Assembly: GCF_963855985.1 (NCBI RefSeq)
Contig: NC_087096.1
Location: 4,898,001-4,962,000, forward strand
DNA length: 64,000 bases
From: Ostrinia nubilalis
Taxonomy: Eukaryota; Arthropoda; Insecta; Lepidoptera; Crambidae
Direction of reading: 5' to 3'
Shown here: one piece after another, positions 22,276 through 35,262 of the stretch
Layout of the letters: every line of letters starts with the position of its first letter
How positions within the stretch are numbered: position 1 is the first letter of the stretch
Translations under genes and position numbers: made by a program
Notes under the pieces: model-generated
The model's database searches: none
What the model was told of the DNA's origin: nothing
The model's input: the letters and a program-made list of their open reading frames with translations, nothing else

Positions 22276-24647
22276 GAATGAACTCAACCTTCTATTTTTA
22301 TAAGTACTTGTTTATTCTATGCCGTACAAGGTCTTTGGCCAGATGACTCAACGTGGATCGCATTAGTTGCTCTTGTAGACTGTGGTTAATAAACGCTAAC
22401 CTTTCTCCCCAAATTTAGGGTAAGTATACAGAACGTTGTTAAACTTTATTTATTTGCTTCAGCATAAATATAGCCGAATAACTTTACGTTTAAGTTTTTT
22501 TTTTGCTAATTGCATTTGTTAATAGTCTATAGTTTCATTCAGACTTATAGAGACGTAGTTGTAGAGTTCTGAGGGTTATTTGATTGTTATTTAATTATAC
22601 GAGTAATACATATTCTACAAATTTCTTCGCTCAAAACCAAACAATGCGGTACCTACTTATTTGTAACACGTACCTAAGTACCTACTAGCGTACTAGATAA
22701 CTTAAACTTTAAATGATATGAGAATTGTTTCTCAAGAAAGCTTCACTTTTCGTACGGAAACTTCTCAAGTTCCTATGTCTTGAGAAGTTTAGTTACACGT
22801 TAGTGCTTTTGACAAATTACGGAGGCAAAGCTAAATTAATCAGCTATTTAGCCCGACTGCGCCAGAAGGAGGGTTATGTTTTTCATAGCTATGTTTCAGT
22901 TAACATTCATCTCAAGAAAAACGAGCAACTAGCTTAACATAACTGAAATCAGCTTAAATTATAACCCGCAACTGTAAGTAAATACTGAACCGCTTGAACA
23001 AACCTGAAACTAAAGTACTCTTTCAGGGCAGTACGCCAGGACCAGTTTCATTTACGTTTCAAGTTCGGCGCTTCGCTGGTGAACTGCTCGTTTTAAATAC
23101 CAGATAGTTAACTGTTACCTTTGAGGTATAAAAGGTTTGAGGTTGTCTTACAAAAAAACGTGATAAGACTTTTAAATATTTTACTATGCGACAAAAAATA
23201 TTTATCATCATCATCATTTCAGCCATAGGACGTCCACTGCTAAACGTAGGTCTCCTCCAATGATTTCCATGTTGATCGATTGGTATCGGCCTGCATCCAG
23301 CGCCTTCCAACCTTTATGATGTCGACACAACATGTTGCCGACGACAAAAAATATTGCTTAGCAAAATATATAAGCGAAAAAAAATCTGGAAATTATTTGT
23401 CGCGATAAAAGTGTACAAAAATCTCTATCGGTGGGAATAGCTTATATTATTTATTAAAATAATCATCAATGAAGTGAATATTGCTGTTCTAAATAATATT
23501 CCATCAAATATAATTATATTTGCTAATGATAGTTAAATAAAGTATCGTTAAACCTTTATTTCGCCTGAGATACAGGAAAACATTTCCTAGTTCAGGCACA
23601 TGTATAATTTTACCTTTTGTAGCATAAGATTAGCCTAAAGTTTAAACTGTCAAATAAGTTATTCAATAAAGAATTTATTATTAATTTATTATTAATTTAA
23701 TTTAAAGTAGTGTAATTGGATAGGTAACCAACTAACTAATTGATATTGGGCTTACAACTGATTTGAATACGTATTAATATCAGAATATTTGTAGGTATTC
23801 AATAGTTATATTAATATGTTGTTTTAAACGATGTTCTAAATTAACCATTCGCTGATATTTTGATTTCATGATATAAGCTTATGTTTGATAATACATAATT
23901 TTAATAGGTCTATCTGTTTACTGACTAGTATAGTATAGTATTTGATACGAGATCAGTTAACTGCACAATATCTGCCTGTAGTATCAATCAATCAATTATT
24001 TACGCATTTTTTTCATTGTATTTTATAGGCAGTGAAAAACTATTTGCTATTTAATATTCTGTCAGTTGAATAAACAAAGCAATGATTGTACGGTAGACAG
24101 ATGTCTTACCATACATTTCTATTCCAAGGTCATCAAAAGATACCACAGTGCTTCGGTAGGTGAGCTGTTGTCCGAATTTTAGAAGTTTTTGCCTTAAATT
24201 GCACAGTGGGCCGTTACGACTAAAACATTCTTACAAAGCTGTGACTGACAAAGGTATTTGATTTTGTGCAAATTTTTTTACACGGGGTCTTAGGAGGTTA
24301 GAGCAATGTCTATTTAAATAAATCATACGGTTTAAAAACGAAAGAAAGAAATACAAATTTTATCAATGGATTAAGGTATGTACTATGCTGTAAATATATT
24401 CCAATTTGCTCAAAACAGCTAATACGTACATTGTAGGTAATAGCAATTATTCAAACACTCCCACACTTGTGTTCAAGTTTGTACATTCGAACACAACATT
24501 AGAGGGGTAAACTATTGTTTGGCGCTTAAACAAGGATTTTGGAATGTGACGAACATTATTAATATTTGATTGAAGCCTTCCTCTAACGTGCTTATGAAAT
24601 AGTTCGACACAACCTCTGAGTCGAGAGAAAATATTAGAAAATCTATA
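22276..24647. other. Intergenic
   Basis: Apart from the LINE end at 23203-23326 no feature is supported; no protein similarity recognised. Confidence 0.4.
23203..23326 (-). repeat. RTE-like LINE 3' end with ATGATG tail, minus strand
   Basis: ATCATCATCATTTCAGCCAT followed by GGACGTCCACTGC and the GTTGATCGATTGGTATCGGC block; about 120 bases only. Confidence 0.7.
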
Positions 24648-24860
24648 TCTATACTAATATTATAAATGCGAAAGTAACTCTGTCTGTCTGTCTCGCTTTC
24701 ACGCCTAAACCACTGAACTAATTTTGATGAAATTTGGCAGGGAGATAGTTTGAGTCCCGGGAAAGGACATATCCCGGTTTTTGAAACAGGGACGCGCGCG
24801 ATAAAGTTTTTCTGTGACAGACAAAATTCCACGCGGGCGAAGCCGCGGGCGGAAAGCTCG
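24648..24860 (+). repeat. Short interspersed element, TC...CTAG type
   Basis: Full-length except for a small internal deletion near 24770. The terminal CTAG is mutated to CTCG. Left flanking base is A. Confidence 0.72.
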
Positions 24861-25284
24861 TAGGTTATAAATATACCTATTCGTAATAATGTTCTCTTTC
24901 GAATTTTTACATCCAGTTAAGATGGTTTTAGAAATAACTTTTAATAACTGGCTGGTAACTGTTAAGTATAATAATGCATAATCTCAATAATGAAATACTG
25001 GATACAAATCACAAGCACTTCCATTCATCATCAGGTCAAAGTCTCATCTGCAATAGCACGATCTTCTTTGGTTTAATAGAGGCAAGCGGAAGATTTTTGA
25101 CCTACACTTCCCCATACCCCATTCTGGCCAGACGAGTTGGGGATGTCATGTTCGCATTTTCTCCTTCGTACACCTCTTGTGACATCATACAAAGTGGATG
25201 TGATTCTATTTTACTCAGGTGGAACCACACGACTAACTAGCGTTTTTATTCATAGTACTTTTTTCAAGAGATAAAATTGTTTAA

Positions 25285-27663
25285 CACTAGAAGTGCCGAA
25301 GATTGCGACCCCCCTAAAAGCGCCGCTGGGTCAATTTTGTCCCAGCATATACAGTGTGAGTCACGTTAAAGTGTACATATGAAAATAGATGAAACTAGAC
25401 CTATTTTTATCGACAAAAAAGAGGTCAAAAAATTTTTGAGATTTTTTTTAAAATTTTTTATAGAATTTTTTTTCTTCCAATTACTTATTGTAAAGAAAAC
25501 GTAATAACTTTTAAACTAAGCGGTATATCCTGATAAAATAAAAACTGTAATAATGCTAAATAACAGGCGATACTAAAAAAATACATAAAATACACAAAAA
25601 AGGCCAACAAATAATAAAAAATGATACTTTTTGAAAAAAATCTGCTTTAAAATTCGTGTTTTTTTGGTTATTTGATAAATTTCTCCAAAAAATGCCCCTA
25701 TAACAGGTGGTTTTTATTACTTTGTATTATTCTCCATCGTATTATCTTTGTAAAACCAAAAATCGCATGTCTCTATCCCTATCACAACATTTGCTATGAG
25801 CGTTTGAACAAAGGCCTGCCACAACATTATTCTCCGCCTGCAGGTAGAGAAAATTTTAATTTTAACTAAAATGCTTATTTTACTTCGAAATCTTTTGTTT
25901 TTATTTAAATTTAACTTGTCTTTATCTAAATTACAAATCTAGAGCCATTTTCAGTTTCGTTGTTAACGAAGCGTTGAATAGCGCGCCCGGAGAGGCTTAG
26001 TTCAAACGATCATTGCAAATGTTGTGATAGGGATAGAGACATGCGATTTTTGGTTTTACGAAGGTAATACGATAGAGAATAATACAAAGTAGTAAAAACC
26101 ACCGGTTATAGGGGCATTTTTTGGAGAAATTTATCAAATAACCAAAAAAAACACGAATTTTAAAGCAGATTTTTTTCAAAAAGTATCATTATTTATTATT
26201 TGTTGGCCTTTTTTGTGTATTTTATGTATTTTTTTAGTATCGCCTGTTATTTAGCATTATTACTGTTTTTATTTTATCAGGATATACCTCTTAGTTTAAA
26301 AGTTATTACGTTTTCTTTACTATAAGTAATTGGAAGAAAAAAAAATCTATAAAAAATTAAAAAAAAATCTCAAAAATTTTTTGACCTCTTTTTTGTCGAT
26401 AAAAATAGGTCTAGTTTCATCTATTTTCATATGTACACTTTAACGTGACTCACACTGTATTTTGTAACATATTTTAGTTTTAGACATGAACATTATGGTT
26501 AAAACTATTTGTAGTATCCTTAAAAAAAGTTTTATCTATATAATTAAATCAATGTGTACTTTTTTCTTTAAAAATATAAATGTATTCAATTTTAATTTTG
26601 AAATATTAAAAGTTAAATAATTTTGGTTTCATATAAAAATAGTCTCATATTACATGGTGTTATACTGTATTAAAATTATGAAATTACTACTTTAACTAGT
26701 CATTATTATTTTTGAAAGAAATATAAATATCTTAAAAATATCAGTGCACATTTTACACAAAGTTTTTTTGTATGGTTTTTTTGTCTCTCTGGTGTACTAT
26801 GTGTTTAGGAATGTCTAAAGGTATGGTTATTTTTCTGATATCCGTACACACAATGAAGTTTTTTACCAGTTACAATGAAAAGTACGTACGCTTAATTTTC
26901 AAAATTGTATAAGTCACACATTTTAAAAATGTATCAAATCATACAATGTATGAACTGGCCAATGTCTAAAAGCCACCTTCCTTCTAATATTATAAATGTA
27001 AAAGTTAATAAAGATTGATGAATTGAAGGATGGATGGACTGATGAATGGATATGAAGGATGAATGGGTGGATATATGCCTTGAACTTGAACTAAGTGAGT
27101 ATAGATTCATGGTTAGATCGATGGATGGTTTTTCACTCTTTTACGCAAAAAATACTAAGCCGATCTTAATAAAACTTTGCAGTTTTATTGCTAATACTTC
27201 AGAATAACATAATATAGGCCATAATTTAGAATAACGTTCAGTTATTTGGTCAAATAACAACGATACATGTAAAGAAATTAGGTCTTTCTATGATAAATTT
27301 AATTTCTTACGGGTGAAGTCACAGGCAAAAACGAGTACAATATATTTACATTTCTGCATTGTCACGAGTCACCTAAACGCCCGTCACCTCTCCACTCTCG
27401 TATCTCCTCGAAACAAGGACTCTTCGTCGAATTATTGTTGCAAATACCAGGGTGGGACAAAATTGACCCAGTGGCGCTTCTAGGTAAAACCGATTTTTAA
27501 ATTTTTTCTATTAATATTATAGTATCAAAAACATTAAAAAATGATAAAACTCAATAAATCAGAAAAAGTCAAAAAGTTTCATGGACTTTCGTTAAAAAAT
27601 AAAAAAGTTAGAGACGATCAAACTCGCAAGTGGGACAAAAATGGGACGGCGGCCTTTCTAGTG
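25285..27663 (+). mobile_element. piggyBac-type non-autonomous element, split by a nested insertion
   Basis: Flanked by TTAA at 25281-25284 and 27664-27667, with ends CACTAGAAGTGCCG and, in reverse, CACTAGAAAGGCCG. Removing the nested palindrome at 25352-26457 leaves about 1.27 kb that aligns end to end with 49602-50874 in reverse orientation. Part of the right half (about 27000-27340) resembles an old short repeat with AATATTATAAATG at one end. No transposase frame is seen. Confidence 0.83.
25352..26457. mobile_element. Palindromic TA-flanked (Tc1/mariner-type) foldback element nested in the piggyBac element
   Basis: 1106 bp with TA on each side (25350-25351 and 26458-26459). Ends read CAGTGTGAGTCACGTTAAAG inward from both sides. 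The arms are about 460 bp (25352-25810 and 25998-26457) around a loop of about 190 bp. The uninterrupted sibling copy at 49602-50874 shows the empty site as CATGTATTTTG, confirming a TA target. Reading frames in the arms are mirror images of each other and not convincing genes. Superfamily assigned only from TA target and CAGT terminus. Confidence 0.8.
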
Positions 27664-27963
27664 TTAAATTTAGATTAAGAAATCAAAGAGCAGCAAGTGA
27701 TAAATGCAAAACTGCGAATTCCGCAAACAAAATCCATGCATAATTCTCAAAATAAACCCCATTCCCGGCATATCACATTCTCACGTGTCACGCTGCATGT
27801 GTGTGCCAGACCTAATTCCGTTCAAGACACATTAGCAGTGTTGTAGGTGGAGTACACATGTTCGGAAAATAAAAGGGAATTCGAATTTTTTAACTTAAAG
27901 GTTAAACTAGTCGCTTTAAAGCTTAGGCAAGCGTTAAAAAGGCGAAAGCGCAAATACGTAGGT

Positions 27964-28068
27964 ACAGTCGACAGCACATCAAGCTATACATTTTCGTTGC
28001 AAAGTCGCCCCTATCGCAACTACGTAAGATACCAAGTGTTTACGTTGACGTGCTGTTGACCGTACAAT
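27964..28068. mobile_element. Small MITE (GTCGACAGCACATCAA type)
   Basis: About 105 bp with inverted ends CAGTCGACAGCACATCAA and, in reverse, CGGTCAACAGCACGTCAA. The subterminal TTTTCGTTGCAAA motif is shared with 30957-31010 and 46440-46548. Confidence 0.55.
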
Positions 28069-28879
28069 AAGTAATCTGTGTGATATCACAGTTGCGATCG
28101 AGTTCGTTCAAGCAAAGATAACACATTAACTGCTGTAACAAAGAAATTACAGAACAGAAAAGACAGTGATTAAATTGTGTAACTTGTTCCTAATAGTAAA
28201 TAAGTATGTAGGCATTCTTTAGTGAACATAGATAGATCTATACCTACCTACATGTTGATATCAGTCAGATCAGACTTATCCCAAACTTTTTACAGTAGGT
28301 AATACTTTGACAAAAAATATCTAGACAATCTAGAGTAACTACTTCAATACTTTCAACTCTTTTAAAGGTCACAGCCAAGTTTTTCAGCTGTCACGTTCGG
28401 TGAATTTATACATATTTAAAACTTGTGACTCTGCAGACATATAATTCAAACTTACTCCGTTCATCCACAATTTCGCGTCATAAAAAACTGCTATAACCAG
28501 ACTGTGAACTCGAGACTTAACTTTAGCTATCCTTTGCCCCAAAAATGTGTACCAAGCTTAACATTGTCGTGAATAATTAAAGTTCGGGCTAAAGTACAAC
28601 TTAGCACGTTCACCCAGTTAATATTTTTGCTTGCATCAATTATTTAGGCCGACCGCTACGCACGTCTGCAGATTGTGAGTTACAAACCGGCGCGTGCGCT
28701 TGTAAATTAGTTAACAGCTTTCCTTGTAAATGGCTAGGATGATAAAAGTTTGGTAGAACTAGTTACTTGTATGTTTTTATAGTCTTAAGAGCTGTAGTTC
28801 CGCTGGTTAAACTAAGTTTCATATTAATCCTTAAAGTTATAATGAGGCATAATATTAATTACTTTCCTAGACTTTTGAG

Positions 28880-29153
28880 TTCGTTCGTTTTTTCGTTTCA
28901 GCCAAAGACGTCCACTGCTGGACAAAGGCCTCCCCTAAGGATTTCCATAACGACCGGTGCTACGTTGCCCGCATCCAGGCTCTTCCCGCGACCTTCACCA
29001 GATCTTCGGTCCACCCAGTGGGAGGCCTGCTCACGCTACATCATCCAGCCCGCGGTTGCCACTCGAGAACTTTTCTGCCCCAACGGCCATCGTCTCTACG
29101 ATCTTTGTGCCCCAGACACTGCCACTTGATTTTAACAATTCTGCGAGCTATAT
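28880..29153 (-). repeat. RTE-like LINE 3' end, minus strand
   Basis: TTTCAGCCAAAGACGTCCAC through CGTTGCCCGCATCCAGGCTC to the HIARR-coding block near 29090. Plus-strand frames across it are antisense shadows. Confidence 0.72.
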
Positions 29154-30394
29154 CTTGAGTATTAGATTTAATGTTATTAAAGTTGTGTCGGTAGTATGTA
29201 ATATGCACTAGGTCTAACAATAAAGTGCATACCGGCTTGCCAAAGACTAAGCAGCTGGGGTTTGAACTAAAATAGAAATGCGTCCGTTTCGAATATTATG
29301 ATGTTTTCTAATATTCAAAACAATTTCAATATGAAATAAATTAACATCAAAATGAAATAGAGCTTCATTCGCATATTCGGTTATATTTCCAGTTCATTCA
29401 CCTGCAAAAAATAAATTCTTGTGGTTTCAGAATTTCCAACACAGACGGTGAATTTATTTTCTACCGTTGTAATAAATTAATTTTCTGTGTAAAACGCTAA
29501 AACAATTATTGACACCTATTAATCTTTATGAAATAAACTTTAAAAGAATCGTTCTAAAATAGGCACTATTTAAATAGCAGATTTCGAAGTGGGTGTAGGA
29601 TTTTTTTCATAAATAACGTTTATTTATTATTTTTGGCCAGCATTTTCAAAGGATTCTATTTAAAACAACTTTTTATGAATCAAATGTCATTCAGTTGAGC
29701 GACACTAATTAAGTTGATTCTTTTTTTTTAACTAAAATTCACAAAGCTTTGATGAAAATTGAATTGTAAGGTACCGAGGTTCGAAATCAATTATTATTTT
29801 ATTCTGGCAGTAAAGATTTTTTTCGAAATGACGAACCGTCGGACATTAATCCTTTTATTGATTTATCTTTCATTGTACCTAATACTTGTACAAATTATTG
29901 TTTTACTTATTAGTTATGATTCCATAACTCCCAAGTATCTTTGACATTCTGTAATGACAAACAAAAAAAGATTTATTCACGATAACACAGTCACGAAATC
30001 AATTTAGAATTTAAGGGAGAAGTTTTCACAATAAATTAAGAATTTGAAAGTTTGTTAATGACTTCCTCTTGCGGATCTTGGAGGGATTCCAAGAACTGAA
30101 AGATCTCAGGAGTGTTTCTTGGAACGACGGCTTTTCAAAGTAAAGACGGCTTATCAAGCTAAAAAAATGTGTACCTTAGGTATTAGTGATAAGTGCTATT
30201 TTTCAATAGAATTATACGTTATTGACTGTACCTACCTTTTTACTTTGAACCGAGACAGACGATTTTTACAAGCAATATTTTGTAGCGAGATGATTATTTT
30301 TACGCAAAGTTACAAGTTAAAGGTAAAATAATTTTATCTTGGTGGTACTATTTAATTAATTTGATTTTTTTTTCAGGAAATGAGAATAACATGA

Positions 30395-30593
30395 CAATAT
30401 AAATAAAATATTTTGTCTGTCTGTTCCAGTTAATCTCCAAAATGACTAGAGCGGTTTTAACGAGATTTCCACTGGTTGATGTAACTTTAATATTTTAGAC
30501 GAAGATTCAAGGTGAAGAAAAACTCATTAAATTGTGAACTATTTAAATGACAGACTGAATCCACATGAGTGAAGCCGCGGTCAAAAGCTAGCC
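30395..30593 (+). repeat. Old short interspersed element (CTAG-ending)
   Basis: TTTTGTCTGTCTGTTCCAGT near the start and GTGAAGCCGCGGTCAAAAGC followed by TAG at the end; the middle has diverged. Confidence 0.5.
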
Positions 30594-30956
30594 TACTAAT
30601 AATGTTAAACTCAACGGCGGTGACGTCAAAACATGGCGTGAGAGCTGTCACACAAGCATCACATCCTGAGTGTGACAGGTAGGGATTTGTATTACTTATT
30701 AATTAATTATTTTGATGGGCATTATTACTTAATAAGCTTCTCTTGTTAATCTTTGTTAATTGTTCTTGTTAATTGTTTAAGTTTGCAGTGATATCCAATA
30801 TTAATAAATTAATTTTAAACTTATCGTCAGCTCTATAATTATGTTTCTCTCGGTCTTGCCTGTTTCAGGATATATGTCAATGAAAGAGAGAGGTAATGAA
30901 AGTAGGTCATCGTAGGTACGAATAAAGGTATATTATGAAGTATCTTATGTAGTCAT

Positions 30957-31012
30957 TATAGGAGCTATTTTGCAACGAAAACATGTAGAGTCGTGTGCCG
31001 ATGACTGTATTT
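30957..31012. repeat. Fragment of the small GTTGCAAA-containing MITE
   Basis: TTTTGCAACGAAAACATG followed by TGTGCCGATGACTGTA, a reverse-strand match to one end of the element at 27964-28068. Confidence 0.4.
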
Positions 31013-31198
31013 ATCGAGATCAGAAGTCACTGTGTCGCCGTTGGCGTTATTTATGAAGTAATAAATTATTAATTGAATAATTTCCAACACCCTTCTGTCC
31101 TTCAGAAGTATATTTGAACACGGCGATTTTCATTACATAGATTGATTGCTCATCAGATGCAAAACTTAAAGCCTACCCTCGTCAAACGCGTTCATGTT

Positions 31199-31475
31199 TT
31201 AATCATCTTTCGCGTCACGTATGAAGGATGTAGGATCTTTGTTTACTTTGCAAAGTTTAGACTTGTTGCAAGTGTGTTCGTGGCTCAAAAGTGGAACGCA
31301 AACGTAGTCTAGCAGTTTGTTACCGGTACATTTAAATCCCGTCGCTGTACAAACTTTATTAACATACTTAGTTACTGGGACAGACTGTAGTGACAACCCT
31401 GGGAATTGACCCAGATGATTCTGCAAGCGTTCTCCGACACAGTCGTTTCTCCATTGGACTGATCACCAATAGGAA
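31199..31475 (-). CDS. Unrecognised cysteine-rich reading frame, possible terminal exon
   Basis: Minus-strand frame of about 88 residues that ends in TAA at 31199 and opens just after an in-frame stop near 31475. A possible splice acceptor (TGATCAG) lies at about 31463. It contains six cysteines spaced 29, 6, 9, 9 and 5 residues apart, with blocks VNKVCTATGFKCTGNKLLDY and HTCNKSKLCKVNKD, in a stretch with no recognised repeats. The cysteine pattern and Lys/Asp-rich tail look more like a small secreted protein than chance. I do not recognise the family, see no start codon, signal peptide or upstream exon, and cannot exclude a chance frame. Confidence 0.28.
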
Positions 31476-32370
31476 GTTTCGTTTTTGAGAGATTCATCGA
31501 TATAATGTTTCACCTATGGACGTTTCGCCGACAGAATGGTTAGCATTTGTGTGTTTCGACGACAGGCGTTTTCCACTCATTGAAGTAATATTACTACGTA
31601 TACATTATAACTCAATGTTTCCACTACGGACTATTCACCGACAGAACTTTTCACCTCTTCTGGACGAAAACTAGCTGATTTCTATTCTGTTTGTTATTTT
31701 AACATGAATGAAATGAATCAATCCCAGATTTCCATTAATGATGATATGTAGTCAATTGCCAATAATTCATTTGCAAGCCGTAAGTTTGTTTGTAGGTATT
31801 ATTTAGATGTTACAAAGTAATAATATGAGAATATTATGGACCCAGAATTATTGGAATAAGTCATTTATTTCTCCCATTCCCCGTCAGTACGCTCCCGTGG
31901 TTTTAAAACAAACCGCACTACTGAAATTTATACGCAGCGAAACATAATAATTTAACCTTCATATTACAATATTTCCATTTCGCATCCTTCACATAATTTT
32001 ATAATATTATTTCCATTTTACATCCTTCACATTCAAAATTACCTGTCCTCAGGTTCCCTGGTACAAAGCAAATCCAAAACTCATGACAAAATGGAAAAGG
32101 TAATAAATTGCTCTAGCACCAGACATTTGTAAAAAGGAAAGTTGCTTTGATAAACTACGTGTCACACACATAACTTCACGGATCCTCCCATTTGCGGTGG
32201 ATTCAACTACAAATACCCACCTTACTAACGTGACGTGTTCTTGAAATATTAGATACTAGATTTTGCCAGCGTTTCACCTGCGTTTCACAGAAAGACTCAC
32301 TTACTCTTTATTTGTAGTTGTAATTTGACTACTTATTTATAGTCAAATTTTACTATAAGTATATATCTAT
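31476..32370. other. Intergenic
   Basis: 31500-31680 shows a loosely repeated motif of the type TTTCACC..GGACGTTTCGCCGACAG (at least three variants). No other signal. Confidence 0.35.
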
Positions 32371-32580
32371 TTATATACATAAAACTCAAAGATGACTGAC
32401 TGACTGACTGACATAGTGATCTATCAACGCACAGCTCAAACCACTGGACGGATCGGGCTGAAATTTGGCATGCAAGTATATGTTATGACGTAGGTATCCG
32501 CTAAGAAAGGATTTTACGAAACTCCTCCCCTAAGGGGGTAAAATGGGATCCACGCCTACGAAGTCGCGGGCGGCCGCTAG
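32371..32580 (+). repeat. Short interspersed element, CAACGCACAG subfamily
   Basis: Best copy of this subfamily; carries five GACT units near the start and ends GCGGGCGGCCGCTAG. Confidence 0.7.
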
Positions 32581-33330
32581 TAAATAATAATACTGTACTG
32601 TTTCATTAAAATCCGTTCAGTATAATGTGCATAAAAGGATATTGAACTCCCAGTCTCACAAACTTTACGTTTATTATTAGTAAGATGCTCGAAAACTATT
32701 ATAAACGAATAATTCGAAATCTGCAATAAACCTACCTACTGTACATATATGTGCTCCATGCAGAGTATTATTAATCCTGGAATGCAATAGCTCATAGAGT
32801 TTGTCACGTTTGTTTGACTGCGTGGAACGGAACGTAAATTATAAAGTTAATATGTCAAGCTCTTCGCCATTCCCGCCATTTGTTTTGTCAATCTGTTTTC
32901 ACTTGTCATTCTTCCATGTACATTTTCAAATATGCACAGGAAAAAAAATAACTTAAACTCCATTAAATAACTTCCAAAGAGAAATTTACACACATTCGTA
33001 TGCAAATTTTTAATCTGCAATACAAATATTTGTGTACTTATTATAATATTTCAGTCATGAGAAAGAAGCCAGGCAAAAGTATTCTATCACAGCATAGGTC
33101 GCTATGGAGTGAGAGAAAATTAAACTTGTTTTAAAAGGTCTCCAATGGCAGGGGAAGAAATAATAGTTCTCAAAGTGCTCCCGATGAAATGGAAAGAGTA
33201 CTTAAAATATTCACTGGAGCAACTAGATATTACAATAAATTTTCACAGAAAATGTTTGCTTGCTGAGATTTTTACACATCACTAACACTAAATAGTATAA
33301 ATTCTCTCTTGAGATTGAGATAACTCTTTT

Positions 33331-33462
33331 ATAATGCGAACAGCTAGGGACTGGAATTCGGTGCCTGCTGCTGTCTTTCCCGAAGCCTATAATCCGGGCC
33401 TTTTCAAGGCGAGAGTGAATAGGCACTGCATAAAAAAACAAAGTCGCTTTCCGGTCTATCTG
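33331..33462 (+). pseudogene. Jockey/CR1-like LINE reverse-transcriptase C-terminal fragment
   Basis: In-frame piece reading RTARDWNSVPAAVFPEAYNP and then FKARVNRHC, a block typical of the C-terminus of lepidopteran jockey/CR1-type polymerases. Truncated on both sides; the short repeat at 33440-33821 follows at once. Confidence 0.65.
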
Positions 33463-33821
33463 TCCATATGTATGCTTTGCTTAGATCTTTAAAACTAAGC
33501 AACGAATTTTGATGCGGTTTTTTAATAGATAAAGTGATTCAAGAGGAAAGTTCATCATTAAAAATAACGTGCATATTATAGAAGAGAAAAGCCGATAAAT
33601 GAAGTTTGTATGCTTTGCTTAGATCTTTAAAACTAAGCAACGGATTTTGATGCGGTTTTTTAATAGATAAAGTGATTCAAGAGGAAGGTTCATCATTAAA
33701 AATAACGTGCATATTATAGAAGAGAAAAGCCGATAAATGAAGTTTACTTATTTATAAAATAAAACATTTTCATTTTCGATAAAATCCATTGCAACCGTGC
33801 GAAGCCGGGGCGGGCCGCTAG
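33440..33821 (+). repeat. CTAG-ending short repeat with a 138-bp tandem duplication
   Basis: The unit TATGCTTTGCTTAGATCTTT...GATAAATGAAGTTT is present twice in a row (33470-33607 and 33608-33745) with only a few differences. The repeat ends GCGAAGCCGGGGCGGGCCGC followed by TAG. Confidence 0.7.
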
Positions 33822-34272
33822 TTTGGTAACAAAATACACATCAAAATGAAGGGAATGTGTGGTTTCATCAGAATGTAATCCGACAGTAACACTTAATTTA
33901 TAGTTTTTTCAACATTTTGCTCGAAAACGACTTTTGTAAAAGATATTGAATTCGTGATTTTATTCTCCGTTCCACGACGACGATATCGGTTCTGGAATAT
34001 ATTAGAATTACGCAACTGTTGAGATAACTGGTGCATTCCAATGTTTTTTTGTAACTAGATCAACCGATTTTTTACAAATGAGACAAAAGTATACCTACTC
34101 GCCATATCAATAATAATGCTAGCACAGTTTTTAAGTGATGTCCTTTGTCTGTATACAGAGATTTTCATAAATTACATTGATCAATAGGCATTACTAAATA
34201 AATACCTTGTAACTTCTTATCAAATACCTAACTTCAAATCTTTTAAATCGTTTTTCTATGAATCTGGATGGC

Positions 34273-34340
34273 AGCGCAGGTCCGGTCTTTATGGAGACCT
34301 GTGTCCAGCAGTGGACTACATAATTATAACTGAAACGAAT
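34273..34340 (+). repeat. RTE-like LINE extreme 3' end
   Basis: GTGTCCAGCAGTGGACTACA followed by an ACTGAAACGAATGAATGAAT tail. Confidence 0.5.
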
Positions 34341-34831
34341 GAATGAATTGAGTAGGTATCACCTACTATCAAAAATCGAATCCTTGTGCCTTGTATTACG
34401 TAATTTTAGCCATCGTGATCACCAAGGTTTTTATAAATTGGTTTAAGCCAGTTGTAAGTAAATTAACATTTTAATTACGAGTATTATCATAAGTGAATTG
34501 GTTTTATTAATTTATTTTAGCCAGTCGTAAGTAAATTAACATTTTAATAACGAGCATTATCTTAAGTGAAATATTTATTACTAAGTGCACAAATGATAAA
34601 AAACCGTGAATTAGAGCAGTGCCTACTTATAATTTCATGAAGAAACGGCTCAAAAAATTACCACTTTATCTAGATTAATAAAGCGTTTCTCAAAATTACG
34701 CTACTTTGTGCATATTAACATTGACCGCTTGATATGCCTTCCAATCGGATTATTCACCAACTCGACTAAAGATACTGGACACAAGTGTGGACACGCCAAG
34801 AATTTAACGCGTAGTTGTCGCGAAAATATAA

Positions 34832-35146
34832 AAGCGATTTCGTCGTTTCAGCCAAATGACGTCCACTGCTGGACAAAGGCCTCCTCCCAAGGCTTTCCAT
34901 AATGAACGGTCCTGCGCTGCCCGCATCCAGCCCGTGCTCGCCACTCGAGAACTTTTCTGCCCCAACGGCCATCGTCTCTACGAGCTATGTGCCCCGCCCA
35001 CTGCCACTTGATTTTAGCAATTCTGCGAGCTATATCGGTCACTTTGGTTCTCCTGCGGATCTCCTCATTTCTGATTCGATCACGCAGGGAAACTCCGAGC
35101 ATAGCCCGCTCCGTTGCCCTTTGGGTGACCTTGAGCCTTCGATTTA
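34832..35146 (-). pseudogene. RTE-like LINE 3' end, minus strand
   Basis: The minus strand reads SLRDRIRNEEIRRRTKVTDI and KIKWQWAGHIARRDDGRWGR, then skips the PPTRW block and ends QQWTSFG before a CGAAA-type tail. An internal deletion and frame changes are visible. Confidence 0.75.
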
Positions 35147-35262
35147 ATTCTTGTAAAAATCTTAAGTGTGTCTAACCGGGCTAGGATGTGCGCCTTGATA
35201 TAATCTCATCTATAAAATGCTACGATAACAGTTTATCATGCAGTGCATCCTAGGACAAAATA

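Larger units (their letters stand above)
27668..30394. other. Intergenic
   Basis: Contains the small MITE at 27964 and the LINE end at 28880, otherwise unclassified AT-rich DNA. Confidence 0.4.

Noticed and set aside
25672..26179. Mirrored frames MINFSKKCPYNRW on both strands
   Set aside because: Identical because they lie in the two arms of the nested palindrome; too short and no domain.
34902..35175. Plus-strand frames over the LINE end
   Set aside because: Antisense shadows; the meaningful protein (SLRDRIRNEE...) is on the minus strand.
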